This document shows, in pieces, positions 55,393 through 64,000 of a stretch of DNA of 64,000 bases. Both the position numbers and the translations under genes were made by a program. Origin of the DNA: CBDDCA01 sp965218205 (lineage in GTDB: Bacteria > Spirochaetota > Spirochaetia > WTKD01 > G963693115); NCBI GenBank assembly GCA_965218205.1, contig OZ244590.1, forward strand, positions 1,612,001 to 1,676,000, in the 5' to 3' direction. How positions within the stretch are numbered: position 1 is the stretch's first letter; the number at the start of each line of letters is the position of its first letter. Below the pieces are notes generated by a model. The model had not been told where the DNA came from. It made no database searches and was given only the letters and a program-made list of their open reading frames with translations.

Positions 55393-56403
55393 ATGCATTT
55401 TTCCCATATATATGTAGAACACAATGTAATGACAGCCTCCATAAGTAAAACAATACTGTCACAATATCCAAATGCACAAATAATACCTATTGAAAATTAT
55501 AAACAGTTTTTTAATAGAAAAAATCAAAATTTTACATTACAAAGAAAAAGCCGAAAATTGATATTAGCAAAACAAAAACATCATTTTACTTTCTTGGGAA
55601 CTGAACGTGTCCGTAGCTTTGGCAACAAACATATTTACTCTTGCTCCATGATTCGAAATTGCAAGTATCACTGCGAATACTGTTTTTTGTCAGGCATGCA
55701 CGAGTCTGCTCATATAGTATTATATGTCAACATAGAAGACTACATACAGGAAGTAACGCATATTTCACAAAAAATGTATAAAGAGCATCCACAAGATAGT
55801 ATATATCTCATAACATCATATTTAAGTGATTTACCTGCATTTGAAGAGCTATATCCTCTTTGCAAAACATGGATAGAAATTATAGACAGGCTTCCTAATG
55901 TAGAGCTAGAAATACGAAGTAAAAGCGATGCCTATACTTCTATAAGAAACATTCCTGTATCAAAAAAAGCTATTCTCGTGTGGTCTTTTTCTCCTCCCGA
56001 GATCATTCGTACCTATGAACATGGCACTGCCTCTTTCCATACACGAATTTTACAAACAAAAGCTGCCATAGAAGATGGGTGGCGTGTACGATTATGCTTT
56101 GATCCTATTATATATTCTCCTCAATGGAAACAGCATTATATTGAAAGTTTACAAAAAATTTTACAGTACTGCCCCCCTGACACCATTGAAGCAATAAGTT
56201 ACGGAGTGTTCCGTATGAGTAACAACCATCTACAAAAAATGAGAAAAGAGCGACCTGCCCTACGACTATTACATCAAAATATTGAAATAAAAGATTCCTT
56301 AGGGACATATACTCCCACTATTCTAAAAGAAATACAAGAAGAGTTTATACACGAGGCCTCTAAATACTTTCCTAAAGAGAAAATACATTTTGTACATGGA
56401 TAG
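55393..56403 (+). CDS. SPL-like (spore photoproduct lyase family) radical SAM protein
   Basis: 336 residues. The radical SAM cysteines are in SMIRNCKYHCEYCFLSGMH near residue 92-100 (CxxxCxxC), and the C-terminal region resembles spore photoproduct lyase-like proteins (VWSFSPPEIIRTYEHGTASF, DGWRVRLCFDPIIY). Family members repair DNA thymine dimers in spore-formers; homologues in non-spore-formers have uncertain roles. Alone, between the mtaB operon and aepY; TATACT at 55346-55351 could be its promoter, but the ribosome site AGGAAGG is some 22 bases from the ATG. Confidence 0.8.
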   Translation: MHFSHIYVEHNVMTASISKTILSQYPNAQIIPIENYKQFFNRKNQNFTLQRKSRKLILAKQKHHFTFLGTERVRSFGNKHIYSCSMIRNCKYHCEYCFLSGMHESAHIVLYVNIEDYIQEVTHISQKMYKEHPQDSIYLITSYLSDLPAFEELYPLCKTWIEIIDRLPNVELEIRSKSDAYTSIRNIPVSKKAILVWSFSPPEIIRTYEHGTASFHTRILQTKAAIEDGWRVRLCFDPIIYSPQWKQHYIESLQKILQYCPPDTIEAISYGVFRMSNNHLQKMRKERPALRLLHQNIEIKDSLGTYTPTILKEIQEEFIHEASKYFPKEKIHFVHG

Positions 56404-56458
56404 ATACATACTCTATCTTTCTCTTTTTATTACATAAATTTTCATTACACAAATATAG

Positions 56459-56464
56459 TATACT
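56459..56464 (+). promoter_or_regulatory. -10 box of aepY-aepX
   Basis: TATACT ends exactly 6 bases before ATG 56471, with no ribosome site, implying a leaderless first gene. aepX downstream has its own AAGGA site. Confidence 0.45.
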
Positions 56465-56470
56465 ATTATT

Positions 56471-57601
56471 ATGATTTCAACAGAAAAATTTGTACAGAAA
56501 CTACTTGAATCAAATATCCATTTTTTTACTGGAGTCCCTGATTCTCTCTTAAAAGATTTTGGCAATTACATATACAGTCATATTTCTGCTAACAATCACG
56601 TTATCGTAGCAAATGAAGGAAACGCAATAGCACTGGCAGCAGGAAGCTATCTTGCAAGCAATACCATCCCTCTTGTGTATTTACAAAATGCAGGATTAGG
56701 AAATATTGTCAATCCTCTGCTTTCTATGGCAGATGCCTCTCTATACGCTATTCCTATGATTATTTTAGTGGGCTGGAGAGGAAAAGACGGCAAAGATGAT
56801 GCAGAACAACACTTACAGCAAGGCTCATGTACTCCCTCTTTGATTGAGGCCATGCAGTACCCTTTTTGTGTTCTTTCTCAACAAGAAGAAACAGCATTAC
56901 AACAAATAGACAAAGCAATAAGATCCATTACCGAAACTCCTCAACCATACTTTTTGATAGTAGAAAAGGAAACATTCAGTAGCGTCCCTCTTACAAAAAA
57001 AGTTGCTTCTGCAAGCAATATGTCTCGCGAAAAAGCGTTACATATTGTAGCTCGTTCATTACCAGAAGATTACTTTGTAGTAACAACAACAGGAAAAACA
57101 AGCAGAGAATGGTACGAAGTACGTGAACAGCTACAACAAAGCCATGACAACGATTTTTTGACTGTAGGAAGCATGGGACACACTTCTAGTATTGCACTTG
57201 GCATGGCAATGCAAAGCAACGCTCATATACTTTGTGTAGATGGAGATGGCTCTATGCTCATGCACATGGGCTCTCTTGCGGTTGCTGGGTCAGTACATTT
57301 GGAAAATTTTCATTATGTACTTATCAATAATCTTTCGCATGAATCAGTAGGAGGATTGCCAACAAATATACATCATATACATTTTGAACAATTTTTTCTC
57401 TCCATTGGATTTGATGCATATTTTCGTGCCGATACTCCTGAAAATCTTGAAAATGTAGTACACAATTTTATCAACACAAAACATGCGGTACTAGAGATAC
57501 GAGTAAAACAAGGGTCTCGAAAGGACCTAAGTCGCCCCGACAAAACATCGGGACAAATATCACAAACATTACGTGAACAATTTACAAAAACAAAGGAATA
57601 A
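56471..57601 (+). CDS. aepY: Phosphonopyruvate decarboxylase
   Basis: Thiamine-diphosphate enzyme that turns phosphonopyruvate into phosphonoacetaldehyde, pulling the unfavourable PEP mutase reaction. 376 residues. N-terminal pyrimidine-binding part has FFTGVPDSLLKDFGNYI near 18 and NEGNAIALAAGSYLA near 45 with the catalytic glutamate. The C-terminal part has the TPP motif VDGDGSMLMHMGSLA near 255 ending in INN. Gene order here is aepY then aepX, 3 bases apart. Confidence 0.92.
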   Translation: MISTEKFVQKLLESNIHFFTGVPDSLLKDFGNYIYSHISANNHVIVANEGNAIALAAGSYLASNTIPLVYLQNAGLGNIVNPLLSMADASLYAIPMIILVGWRGKDGKDDAEQHLQQGSCTPSLIEAMQYPFCVLSQQEETALQQIDKAIRSITETPQPYFLIVEKETFSSVPLTKKVASASNMSREKALHIVARSLPEDYFVVTTTGKTSREWYEVREQLQQSHDNDFLTVGSMGHTSSIALGMAMQSNAHILCVDGDGSMLMHMGSLAVAGSVHLENFHYVLINNLSHESVGGLPTNIHHIHFEQFFLSIGFDAYFRADTPENLENVVHNFINTKHAVLEIRVKQGSRKDLSRPDKTSGQISQTLREQFTKTKE

Positions 57602-57604
57602 ACT

Positions 57605-58909
57605 ATGAAAAAAATATATCTTTCAATGGCTGGAGACATTATCCATCAAGGGCATATCAATATTATTAAAGCAGCTACTAAACATGGAGAACTTATTGTA
57701 GGTTTGCTTTCTGATACTGTTATTGGCAACAATAAACGCATCCCTATTATGAATTTTGGACAACGAAAAGAAATAATTGAAAACATAAAAGGGGTAAGCC
57801 AAGTAATAGAACAAAACAGTATTGAATACACTGATAATTTAGAGAAACTAAAACCAGAGTTTGTAATTCATGGAGATGATTGGAAAGTTGGAAAACAAGC
57901 ATATATTCGACAACAGGTAATTGAACAATTAAAGCAATGGAATGGAGAGCTTATAGAAATTCCATACACAGATGGTATCTCTAGCTCTTCAATAGAAGAG
58001 CTATTACAAGAAAGAGGCGTAAGTGCAGGCGAAAGAAGAAAGCGTTTGCAGCTGCTTCTTTCCACTAAAAATATAGTAAGAGTACTTGAGGCACATAATG
58101 GACTCACAGGGCTTATAGTTGAGAAAACAGTGCTACAGGAACAAGACGAACGAAAAGAATTTGATGCTATGTGGATTTCCAGCCTCTGTGATTCTACTGC
58201 AAAAGGAAAGCCTGATATAGAACTGGTAGATTATACTTCGCGCATCAATACTATCAATGAAATTATTGAAGTGACAACAAAGCCCATCATCTTAGATGGT
58301 GATACGGGAGGACTTGTTGAGCATTTTGTATACAATGTCCGCACTTTAGAACGATTAGGCGTAAGTGCTATTATTATAGAAGATAAGGTAGGACTGAAAA
58401 AGAACAGCCTTTTTGGTACTGAAGCTGCACAACAACAAGCCACTCCTGAAGAGTTTGCTCATAAAATTCGTGCAGGAAAACAAGCACAGCTGGGAAATTC
58501 CTTTATGATCATTGCAAGAATAGAATCGCTTATCCTTAAGCAAGGAATAGACGATGCATTACATCGTGCAAAAGTATATATTGAGGCAGGTGCTGATGGA
58601 ATTATGATACATTCAAAAGAAAAAGATGGCAGTGAGATAAAAGAATTTTTACAACGATATAAACAAGAATTACCTCGTACAGTACCAGTAGTAGTAGTGC
58701 CTACCACCTACAATCATATCACAGAGCAAGAATTTTATGCTATGGGAGCAAACATAGTCATCTATGCAAATCACCTTATACGAAGTGCATATCTTGCCAT
58801 GAAAGAAACTGCAGAGACTATTTTATGTAATGAACGCAGTGCAGAGGTAGACAAGCAATGTCTTCCAATTAAGGAAATACTTACCCTCATTCCACAAATA
58901 GTAGATTAG
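57605..58909 (+). CDS. aepX: Phosphoenolpyruvate mutase fused to an N-terminal nucleotidyltransferase domain
   Basis: Rearranges PEP to phosphonopyruvate, the entry to all C-P compounds. 434 residues. Domain 1 (about 1-140) is a cytidylyltransferase-like fold with HQGHINIIKAATKHG (HxGH) near residue 14 and a SSSS motif near 123. Domain 2 (about 145-434) is the mutase with LDGDTGG near 222 and EDKVGLKKNSLFG near 258, the EDK-x5-NS signature of true PEP mutases rather than isocitrate lyases. AAGGA precedes the ATG. No aminotransferase follows. Confidence 0.92.
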   Translation: MKKIYLSMAGDIIHQGHINIIKAATKHGELIVGLLSDTVIGNNKRIPIMNFGQRKEIIENIKGVSQVIEQNSIEYTDNLEKLKPEFVIHGDDWKVGKQAYIRQQVIEQLKQWNGELIEIPYTDGISSSSIEELLQERGVSAGERRKRLQLLLSTKNIVRVLEAHNGLTGLIVEKTVLQEQDERKEFDAMWISSLCDSTAKGKPDIELVDYTSRINTINEIIEVTTKPIILDGDTGGLVEHFVYNVRTLERLGVSAIIIEDKVGLKKNSLFGTEAAQQQATPEEFAHKIRAGKQAQLGNSFMIIARIESLILKQGIDDALHRAKVYIEAGADGIMIHSKEKDGSEIKEFLQRYKQELPRTVPVVVVPTTYNHITEQEFYAMGANIVIYANHLIRSAYLAMKETAETILCNERSAEVDKQCLPIKEILTLIPQIVD

Positions 58910-58949
58910 AAAAAATATACTGTCTTATCCTTGTTGCAAAGCTACCTAT

Positions 58950-58988
58950 AAAGCTAAAAGAGAGTGCATAGCACTCTCTTTTAGCTTT
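58950..58988. terminator. Bidirectional terminator between aepX and LP2
   Basis: A perfect 18-base-pair inverted repeat with a 3-base ATA loop, AAAGCT...AGCTTT, between the convergent stops of aepX and LP2. Its outer arms end in T-runs on each strand. Confidence 0.85.
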
Positions 58989-59000
58989 ACTACCCTACCT

Positions 59001-62000
59001 CTACGATGAGGGGCATGCTGTTTTATCAGTCTTATCTTTTGGCCACTGTGTGCCTTTTGTGTTTTTATCAGCCATAGGGGAACCTGAGAAAACAGTAGAA
59101 GTTAATGTTAGTTTACACAATTTCCATGATGATAAATTTTGATCAAATGCAGAGGCACCAAAAAACATCAAGGTCACTGAAGTAACATTTCCTATATTCC
59201 AATTTCTTATGTCTTGATTAAAAGCACTTGCAGAAGAAAACATAGCATACATATTCTCTACACTGCTCACATTCCAATCTCCTATATCTTGATTAAAAGA
59301 AGTAGTTGTTCGAAACATACTACCCATATTAGTAACTTTACTTGTATCCCAAGCTCCTATATCTTGATTAAAGACACTTGCACTCCTAAATAAACTGAAC
59401 ATAGTTGTTACATTACTGGTATTCCACTTTGTAATGTCTCCATTAAAAGTACTATCATCTTCAAATAAATTACTCATATCCTTTATAGCACTCGTATCTA
59501 TCATGTTGAGGTTAGGGCTATTGGTGTCTTGTCTGCTTGCTCCTTTTTCTGCAGTGATAATAGCTTGCAGTGCTGCTTTTGTTGTCGGTCTGTAATAAGC
59601 AGCTGCTTCTCCTGATGGTGCTGTTCTTAGTCCTGTCTGTATAACGATAGTCGCTGGCACTTTTGTATTTGAAGCGGTTATTGTACACTGTACTACATCA
59701 TAGCTATACTCAGTAATAGCAGGATCACGTACATTGGACTTATTTGCTATGCCTGTTATAGTAACTGTTTTGCTATTCTGTGTAAACGATACTGCGAGGC
59801 CTGTTTCATCTTTGATTTTCTTTGCATCTTTCTCTAGTATGTTGGCATCACAGGTAAATGCTGTGCTGGGAGTGCTAGTGAGTACTCTTGTAATATTTAT
59901 TGCTGGTGTTTTGCCTACTTCTGCTGATACTATGCTAGTGTTTCCTATAGGTATTCCTCTTGCTACAAACTCGTGGCGTTCTCCTGCTGATGTTTTTGTG
60001 TCATCGGTGCTGTTTACTGCTTGTACTACTATTTCGTAGCTTGTTCCATTTGTCAGTCCTGCTAAAGTAGTGTTTGTTGTTCCTACTGCTACTGTTGTGG
60101 GGCTTGAGTCTGCATTTTTTATCGCTGTTACGCTTTTTGCACTGCCACTCTTGGCTACTTTGTATACCTTGTACGATACTTGTGCTGCTCTAAGGGCATC
60201 GCCTGTATTTGCTTTGTGGCTTGCACTAAGACTAGGAGCTGTCCACGATACTCTCATGCCTGTTGTGATTACTGCTGTTTGTATGCTTGATACTTCTGCG
60301 GGGGCTGTCGCCTGAGATGCGGTCGTTACGCTTGCTACTGTTGAGGATGCTACTTTTTTGCTAGGGTCTGTTTTTACTGCTACTTCTACCACAAAATAGT
60401 ACTTTGTCACTCCCTTTATTGCTACTACTGGTGCTGTGTCTGCAGACAAGCCTAAACTGGCAAGTGCTGGTACTGTGTACACTCCGCTTACACTTGGACT
60501 GCCTATATCTATCTTTCTGCCTGCAAGTACTTCTGCTACTGTAGAGTTTGTGTCTTTCTGTAAGCCGTACACGGTGTATACTAACTTGTCATTTGCTGTT
60601 ATGTTTGTGTCATCATAGTCTTTTGCTCCTGTAAATGTGCTTAACTGCGTGAGTACCAGCTTTATTGTTCCTGCTGTGCTTGTTGACTGTGATACTACTA
60701 GCTTGCCTGTCAGTAATGACTGGCTGGGTGCTACTGCTTTGGAAGTATAGACTTCCTTTATTTCTGCTACATCAGTGTAAAAGCCTGCTGGAAAGGGATT
60801 GGTTGATTCATTGTAATCGGGGCTTGTTGTGTTTACTATCCTCACTCCTATGTAGTAGTCTTTTGCTGTTTCTACAGGGGTTGCTCCTGCATTGCTGCCA
60901 CTGGTGCTATCTACTATTGGTATTTGTATGGTCGCTTGGTCTGCTACTCCTGTTGCTTTTGTGTATTTTGCTACTTTTACACTGCTTTTTTCCACTGCCC
61001 ACAGGTCTGATGCATTGGCAGGCTTTTGGCTTGTGTCTTCTTTCTTGAGGTATAACACATAGTAGGCAAGGTCTGTCGCTTCAAGGGCATTGCCATTTGC
61101 TTTGCTCACTCCTGCTATGTTTGAGGCATTTACTTGTACTGTTATGACTTTTTTTCCACTATTGCTTTCTCCTGAAGGAGGCACTGCAAATACTACTGCA
61201 TTACTGGTAGTGTAGGTTGTTACTTTTGGTGCGTTTGGTGGAGCAGTAAGTGTTGCTGTTTTTATTGTTGCTGATGCTCCTATGCTATACGAGGGATTGA
61301 GGCTGTTTATTGCTTCTACTCCTGCGGTATATTCTGCTCCTTTTGTTCCTATAAATGTTGCTTTTAATGGGGTGCTGTCTCCTGCTAGCTCTCTTGTTTG
61401 TACTCCTGCAAGGGCTTTTATTGCATCCAGTGTCTTTGTGCTATGGTCTCCCTCTGCTATGTATACTTTGTATTGTATTTGTGCCTGTGTGAGTGGGTTT
61501 CCATTGGGGGCTTTGTTGTCGTTAGTAATGTTTCCTTTACTAAATGTATAGGCTGCTGTTGCGGTTGTTTGGGTTGCTGATTCTACGAAGAGCTTTGCAT
61601 CCTTTGGCTCTGGCGGTGCTGTTGAGGTATCATCGTATACTGCTACGGTATCAGCTAAAGTAGTTACAGGACTTACTATGTTATCTGCTATTGTCAAAAA
61701 CTTAAAGCTATAGTTCTTGGCATTTGCTTGGCTATTGGGTACTTCCAAGCCATCTGCTATACCAAAAGTAATGGCGTCTACACTTTCTGTTATGCTTTTT
61801 TCTGCTACCAGTGTAGCACCATCGTACATACGCAGAGTGTAATATCTTCCTATGCCTGGAGCTGTCTTAAAGGTTGCTTTTATTTGTATGACTCCTACTG
61901 TATCTAAGCTAGGCTTGTTTTGAAAGAGTTCTTCTGAGGGGGCTGTAGGTTGCGGGGTAGTTATGTCTTGTACTGTTGATGTACTTTTGTTTCCTGAGTA

Positions 62001-63686
62001 GTCAAGAGTGAGTATTGTTACTGTGTATGTTTTGGCTTGCTTGAGATCTTCTACAGAAAGTGCTGTCGTGGGATAGGGTATTTTTTTCTCATTCAGTAAT
62101 GCAGTGTCTATGTCTTTCTCTTGTATGCTCACACTGTATTCTTTTATATCTTGGTTCTCGGCTTTTGTTATATCGGGGGCTGTCCATGTTATCTGTGTAC
62201 CTATCTTTGTAGGTAATACAAAAGGATAGCTTGCCTGTATGTTTGTTACTGCATCGGGGGCAGTCCTATCATCTACTGTGGTGGTAGTGGTTGTTATTTT
62301 TGTTCCTTTGTTACCTGTGTAGTCTTGCGACTGTACTGCTATGCTGTACTCGGTAGTAGCTTTTAGTCCTGTTATCTGCGTATTTCTTAGTGTTCTATCT
62401 GTTATTGTTACTGTCTTTACTGGACTGTTCTTTTCTGTTACCTCTATACTCACTCCTGCGTAATCTCTTACATCAGGGGCTTGCCAGCCTACTACTATGC
62501 TCGTTGCTCCTCCTACGGCACTTACATTACTTACAGGCTCTGTGCTTTTGTCTGTTGTTGCCAACTCTTTTGACACTGCAGTGGAGTACTTTCCATTTTG
62601 AGAGACATAGACTTCTACTTTGTAAGTAAGCGTGCCGTAGAGTTTTGTGAGTGCTATGCCATCCTTTGCTACATACACAGTGGCGTACTCTTGGTTGTCT
62701 GCACTTGCAGAGCTGAGTGTTGCAGTACTGCTATTGCTCACTGTTTCGTATGCTATGAGCGTATTTGTTGCGGTTGCTGTGACTCGTACTTGCAGGCTTT
62801 TTGCTGTGCTACCTGTTCCAAAGGTAAAGCTCCCCCACTTAACAAGCAGGCTTTCATCGGCTGGGTTATTGTCTTTATTGTCTGCTGTTACTGTAAGATT
62901 TGCCTCTGGCAGTGCAACTACTGTTTGTGAGAGTGCTGATGGCACTATGCCTCTGAGTGCTTGCTTTGCTGTGCTTTCGTTACCATTGCTATCTTTGTAT
63001 ACTACTGTTACATCATAGCTTATGCCGTCTATGGTAGGCACAGCAATAGTTACTTCTCCTTGTGTTACATCTTTTACTGATACTTCTGTTTTTACCCCTG
63101 TAGTTCTTTCTATCACCTGCACTATGGCTTCTGCTATGTCTGTTTTGCCTGACGAGAGTAGTGCTTTGTCCCATGTTATCTTTATGCCATTTGTTGCCTG
63201 TTCTACTGCTACCTTGTTGAAGGTATCTTGAGGTTTCGTTGTATCTGTTAGTGTTGTCACAGAGCGGGTTGTTTTTGGTGATACTTCTGAGCCTGACTTT
63301 TGGGCTTCTATCTCTATTGTATAATCAGTAGTAGCATACAGTCCCTTGAGGGTATAAGCTTTGTCTTGTTGAAACAATGTACGATATTCTATTGCAGGAA
63401 CACGCACTTGTATTGATTGTGCTGGTGCAGTTGATGTAGCTGTTACGACTACATGCGTAGCATCGCTTGGGGCTTGCCAGCGTAACGAGATCGTCCCATC
63501 ATTGTCTGCTGCTTTTATCTGCACATTGGATAGTAACGCAAGTGTCGGTGTTAGCTGTGTTCCTCCTCCGCCTGATGAGGAACTGCTACTGCCTTCCGAA
63601 CATCCTACAAGTACGAGGGTAACTATTGCTAGCACTAAAAACAGTGCAACTACTGTAGTTAAGTTTTGATTATGATATTTTTTCAT
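59001..63686 (-). CDS. Giant Fn3/DUF285 surface lipoprotein LP2
   Basis: 1561 residues from ATG 63686, which has AAGGAG 6 bases upstream; an earlier in-frame ATG at 63839 is rejected because its extension overlaps the promoter. Lipoprotein signal of 28 residues ending LVGC, a serine/glycine spacer, about a dozen fibronectin-III-like units, then four or five DUF285 repeats (FNQDIG-type) and a cysteine-containing tail. The protein is closely similar to LP1 over almost its whole length but has no G tract and its start is in frame, so it should be expressed. Surface-exposed adhesin or antigen is inference. Confidence 0.92.
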   Translation of the reverse strand: MKKYHNQNLTTVVALFLVLAIVTLVLVGCSEGSSSSSSGGGGTQLTPTLALLSNVQIKAADNDGTISLRWQAPSDATHVVVTATSTAPAQSIQVRVPAIEYRTLFQQDKAYTLKGLYATTDYTIEIEAQKSGSEVSPKTTRSVTTLTDTTKPQDTFNKVAVEQATNGIKITWDKALLSSGKTDIAEAIVQVIERTTGVKTEVSVKDVTQGEVTIAVPTIDGISYDVTVVYKDSNGNESTAKQALRGIVPSALSQTVVALPEANLTVTADNKDNNPADESLLVKWGSFTFGTGSTAKSLQVRVTATATNTLIAYETVSNSSTATLSSASADNQEYATVYVAKDGIALTKLYGTLTYKVEVYVSQNGKYSTAVSKELATTDKSTEPVSNVSAVGGATSIVVGWQAPDVRDYAGVSIEVTEKNSPVKTVTITDRTLRNTQITGLKATTEYSIAVQSQDYTGNKGTKITTTTTTVDDRTAPDAVTNIQASYPFVLPTKIGTQITWTAPDITKAENQDIKEYSVSIQEKDIDTALLNEKKIPYPTTALSVEDLKQAKTYTVTILTLDYSGNKSTSTVQDITTPQPTAPSEELFQNKPSLDTVGVIQIKATFKTAPGIGRYYTLRMYDGATLVAEKSITESVDAITFGIADGLEVPNSQANAKNYSFKFLTIADNIVSPVTTLADTVAVYDDTSTAPPEPKDAKLFVESATQTTATAAYTFSKGNITNDNKAPNGNPLTQAQIQYKVYIAEGDHSTKTLDAIKALAGVQTRELAGDSTPLKATFIGTKGAEYTAGVEAINSLNPSYSIGASATIKTATLTAPPNAPKVTTYTTSNAVVFAVPPSGESNSGKKVITVQVNASNIAGVSKANGNALEATDLAYYVLYLKKEDTSQKPANASDLWAVEKSSVKVAKYTKATGVADQATIQIPIVDSTSGSNAGATPVETAKDYYIGVRIVNTTSPDYNESTNPFPAGFYTDVAEIKEVYTSKAVAPSQSLLTGKLVVSQSTSTAGTIKLVLTQLSTFTGAKDYDDTNITANDKLVYTVYGLQKDTNSTVAEVLAGRKIDIGSPSVSGVYTVPALASLGLSADTAPVVAIKGVTKYYFVVEVAVKTDPSKKVASSTVASVTTASQATAPAEVSSIQTAVITTGMRVSWTAPSLSASHKANTGDALRAAQVSYKVYKVAKSGSAKSVTAIKNADSSPTTVAVGTTNTTLAGLTNGTSYEIVVQAVNSTDDTKTSAGERHEFVARGIPIGNTSIVSAEVGKTPAINITRVLTSTPSTAFTCDANILEKDAKKIKDETGLAVSFTQNSKTVTITGIANKSNVRDPAITEYSYDVVQCTITASNTKVPATIVIQTGLRTAPSGEAAAYYRPTTKAALQAIITAEKGASRQDTNSPNLNMIDTSAIKDMSNLFEDDSTFNGDITKWNTSNVTTMFSLFRSASVFNQDIGAWDTSKVTNMGSMFRTTTSFNQDIGDWNVSSVENMYAMFSSASAFNQDIRNWNIGNVTSVTLMFFGASAFDQNLSSWKLCKLTLTSTVFSGSPMADKNTKGTQWPKDKTDKTACPSS

Positions 63687-63692
63687 AATGTT

Positions 63693-63698
63693 CTCCTT
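63693..63698 (-). promoter_or_regulatory. Ribosome site of LP2
   Basis: AAGGAG before ATG 63686 sets the start. The same leader occurs at LP1 (21018-21030). Confidence 0.75.
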
Positions 63699-63750
63699 AT
63701 AATATCTATTTATTGTAATAATTATCATTATACAATAACTTACACATTTT

Positions 63751-63756
63751 ATTATA
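63751..63756 (-). promoter_or_regulatory. Probable -10 box of LP2
   Basis: TATAAT on the reverse strand, in the position matching the LP1 promoter; a second TATAAT lies at 63727-63732. Confidence 0.4.
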
Positions 63757-63794
63757 GTACAAATACTATATTTTGGTGGTATATCTGCAAAAAG

Positions 63795-63809
63795 AAAAAA
63801 AAAAAAAAA
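63795..63809. repeat. A15 homopolymer upstream of LP2
   Basis: Fifteen A in the LP2 upstream flank, about 110-125 bases before the start. The homologous place at LP1 (21134-21140) has seven A, so this tract is variable between the paralogues. Confidence 0.7.
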
Positions 63810-63840
63810 TACACTGAAATACAGAAAAATACACAGCAAA

Positions 63841-63942
63841 ATGTGATAATAATGCTACAATAGAGATGCTATGAAAAAAATTATGAGCGTAGCTTTTTAT
63901 ATGATATACAAGATGCTTTAGAAAAATTTTCTTACTGTTCTT
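63841..63942. repeat. Mosaic of copied flanking sequences
   Basis: 63841-63873 matches the rdgB promoter and ATG (21171-21203) almost base for base. 63881-63942 matches 16141-16205, the ribD/LP1 intergenic region, with small gaps. Neither is followed by its usual gene. A 16-codon frame from ATG 63871 is probably not functional. Confidence 0.75.
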
Positions 63943-64000
63943 CTTGCCATGAAAGAAACTGCAGAGACTATTTTACATAATGAACGCAATGCAGAGGTAG
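63943..64000 (+). pseudogene. Copy of the aepX 3' end, continues past the window edge
   Basis: 58 bases match 58793-58850 inside aepX with three substitutions. They encode the same tail sequence (MKETAETIL-NER-AEV) but there is no mutase gene ahead of it, only the mosaic flank. It is a duplicated fragment. Confidence 0.8.

Noticed and set aside
1..64000. CRISPR array or insertion sequence
   Set aside because: No regularly spaced repeats and no transposase or terminal inverted repeats were found by reading.

Overview
The window is low-GC bacterial DNA with the gene content of a diderm spirochaete. The pointers are a compact alanyl-tRNA synthetase of about 600 residues that ends after the editing domain, a class III adenylate cyclase with a HAMP linker, a phosphonate pathway start (PEP mutase and phosphonopyruvate decarboxylase), LPS-export (Lpt) and Mla lipid-transport genes, and two giant Fn3/DUF285 surface lipoproteins. 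Assignment to Spirochaetota is inference from gene content; I cannot name the genus.

Layout. 1-429: 5' part of a ParA-type ATPase running off the left edge. 0.6-8.2 kb: dapA, rsmA, a ComEC-type protein, a CPBP protease, and the acetyl-CoA carboxylase operon accB-accC-accD-accA. 8.5-11.5 kb: mlaE-mlaF-mlaD. 11.5-16.1 kb: M29 aminopeptidase and the riboflavin run ribD-ribE-ribB-ribH. 16.3-21.0 kb: giant lipoprotein LP1 with a 14-G tract at its start. 21.2-24.4 kb: rdgB, pepF, a small coiled-coil membrane protein, tRNA-Ala(GGC). 24.5-29.6 kb: pyrG-lptC-lptA-lptB (reverse strand). 29.7-39.8 kb: lipB, tRNA-Leu(CAG), a possible outer-membrane protein, adenylate cyclase, a coiled-coil membrane protein, hisG-hisB-orf-hisZ and a large AsmA-like protein. 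39.7-47.0 kb: alaS, two tandem copies of an AAA ATPase plus small ExK-motif protein cassette, and a secreted zincin with a frame break in its signal peptide. 47.1-58.9 kb: copper ATPase, trhO, flavin reductase, miaB, mtaB, an orphan, an SPL-like radical SAM protein, and aepY-aepX. 59.0-63.7 kb: lipoprotein LP2, a paralogue of LP1. 63.8-64.0 kb: a mosaic of short copies of sequences found elsewhere in the window, including the tail of aepX.

Most genes are housekeeping: lipid synthesis (acc), envelope traffic (mla, lpt), cofactors (rib, lipB) and tRNA modification (trhO, miaB, mtaB). Two features stand out. First, two exported-protein genes are broken between their best start codon and their body by a homopolymer in the signal-peptide region (G14 in LP1, T9 in the zincin), which suggests phase variation. 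Second, the tandem AAA ATPase/ExK-protein cassettes look like a two-gene, possibly defence-type, system that I do not recognise as a named one. In addition, at least nine starts have a TATAAT-like box 5-9 bases upstream and no Shine-Dalgarno, so leaderless mRNAs may be common in this organism.
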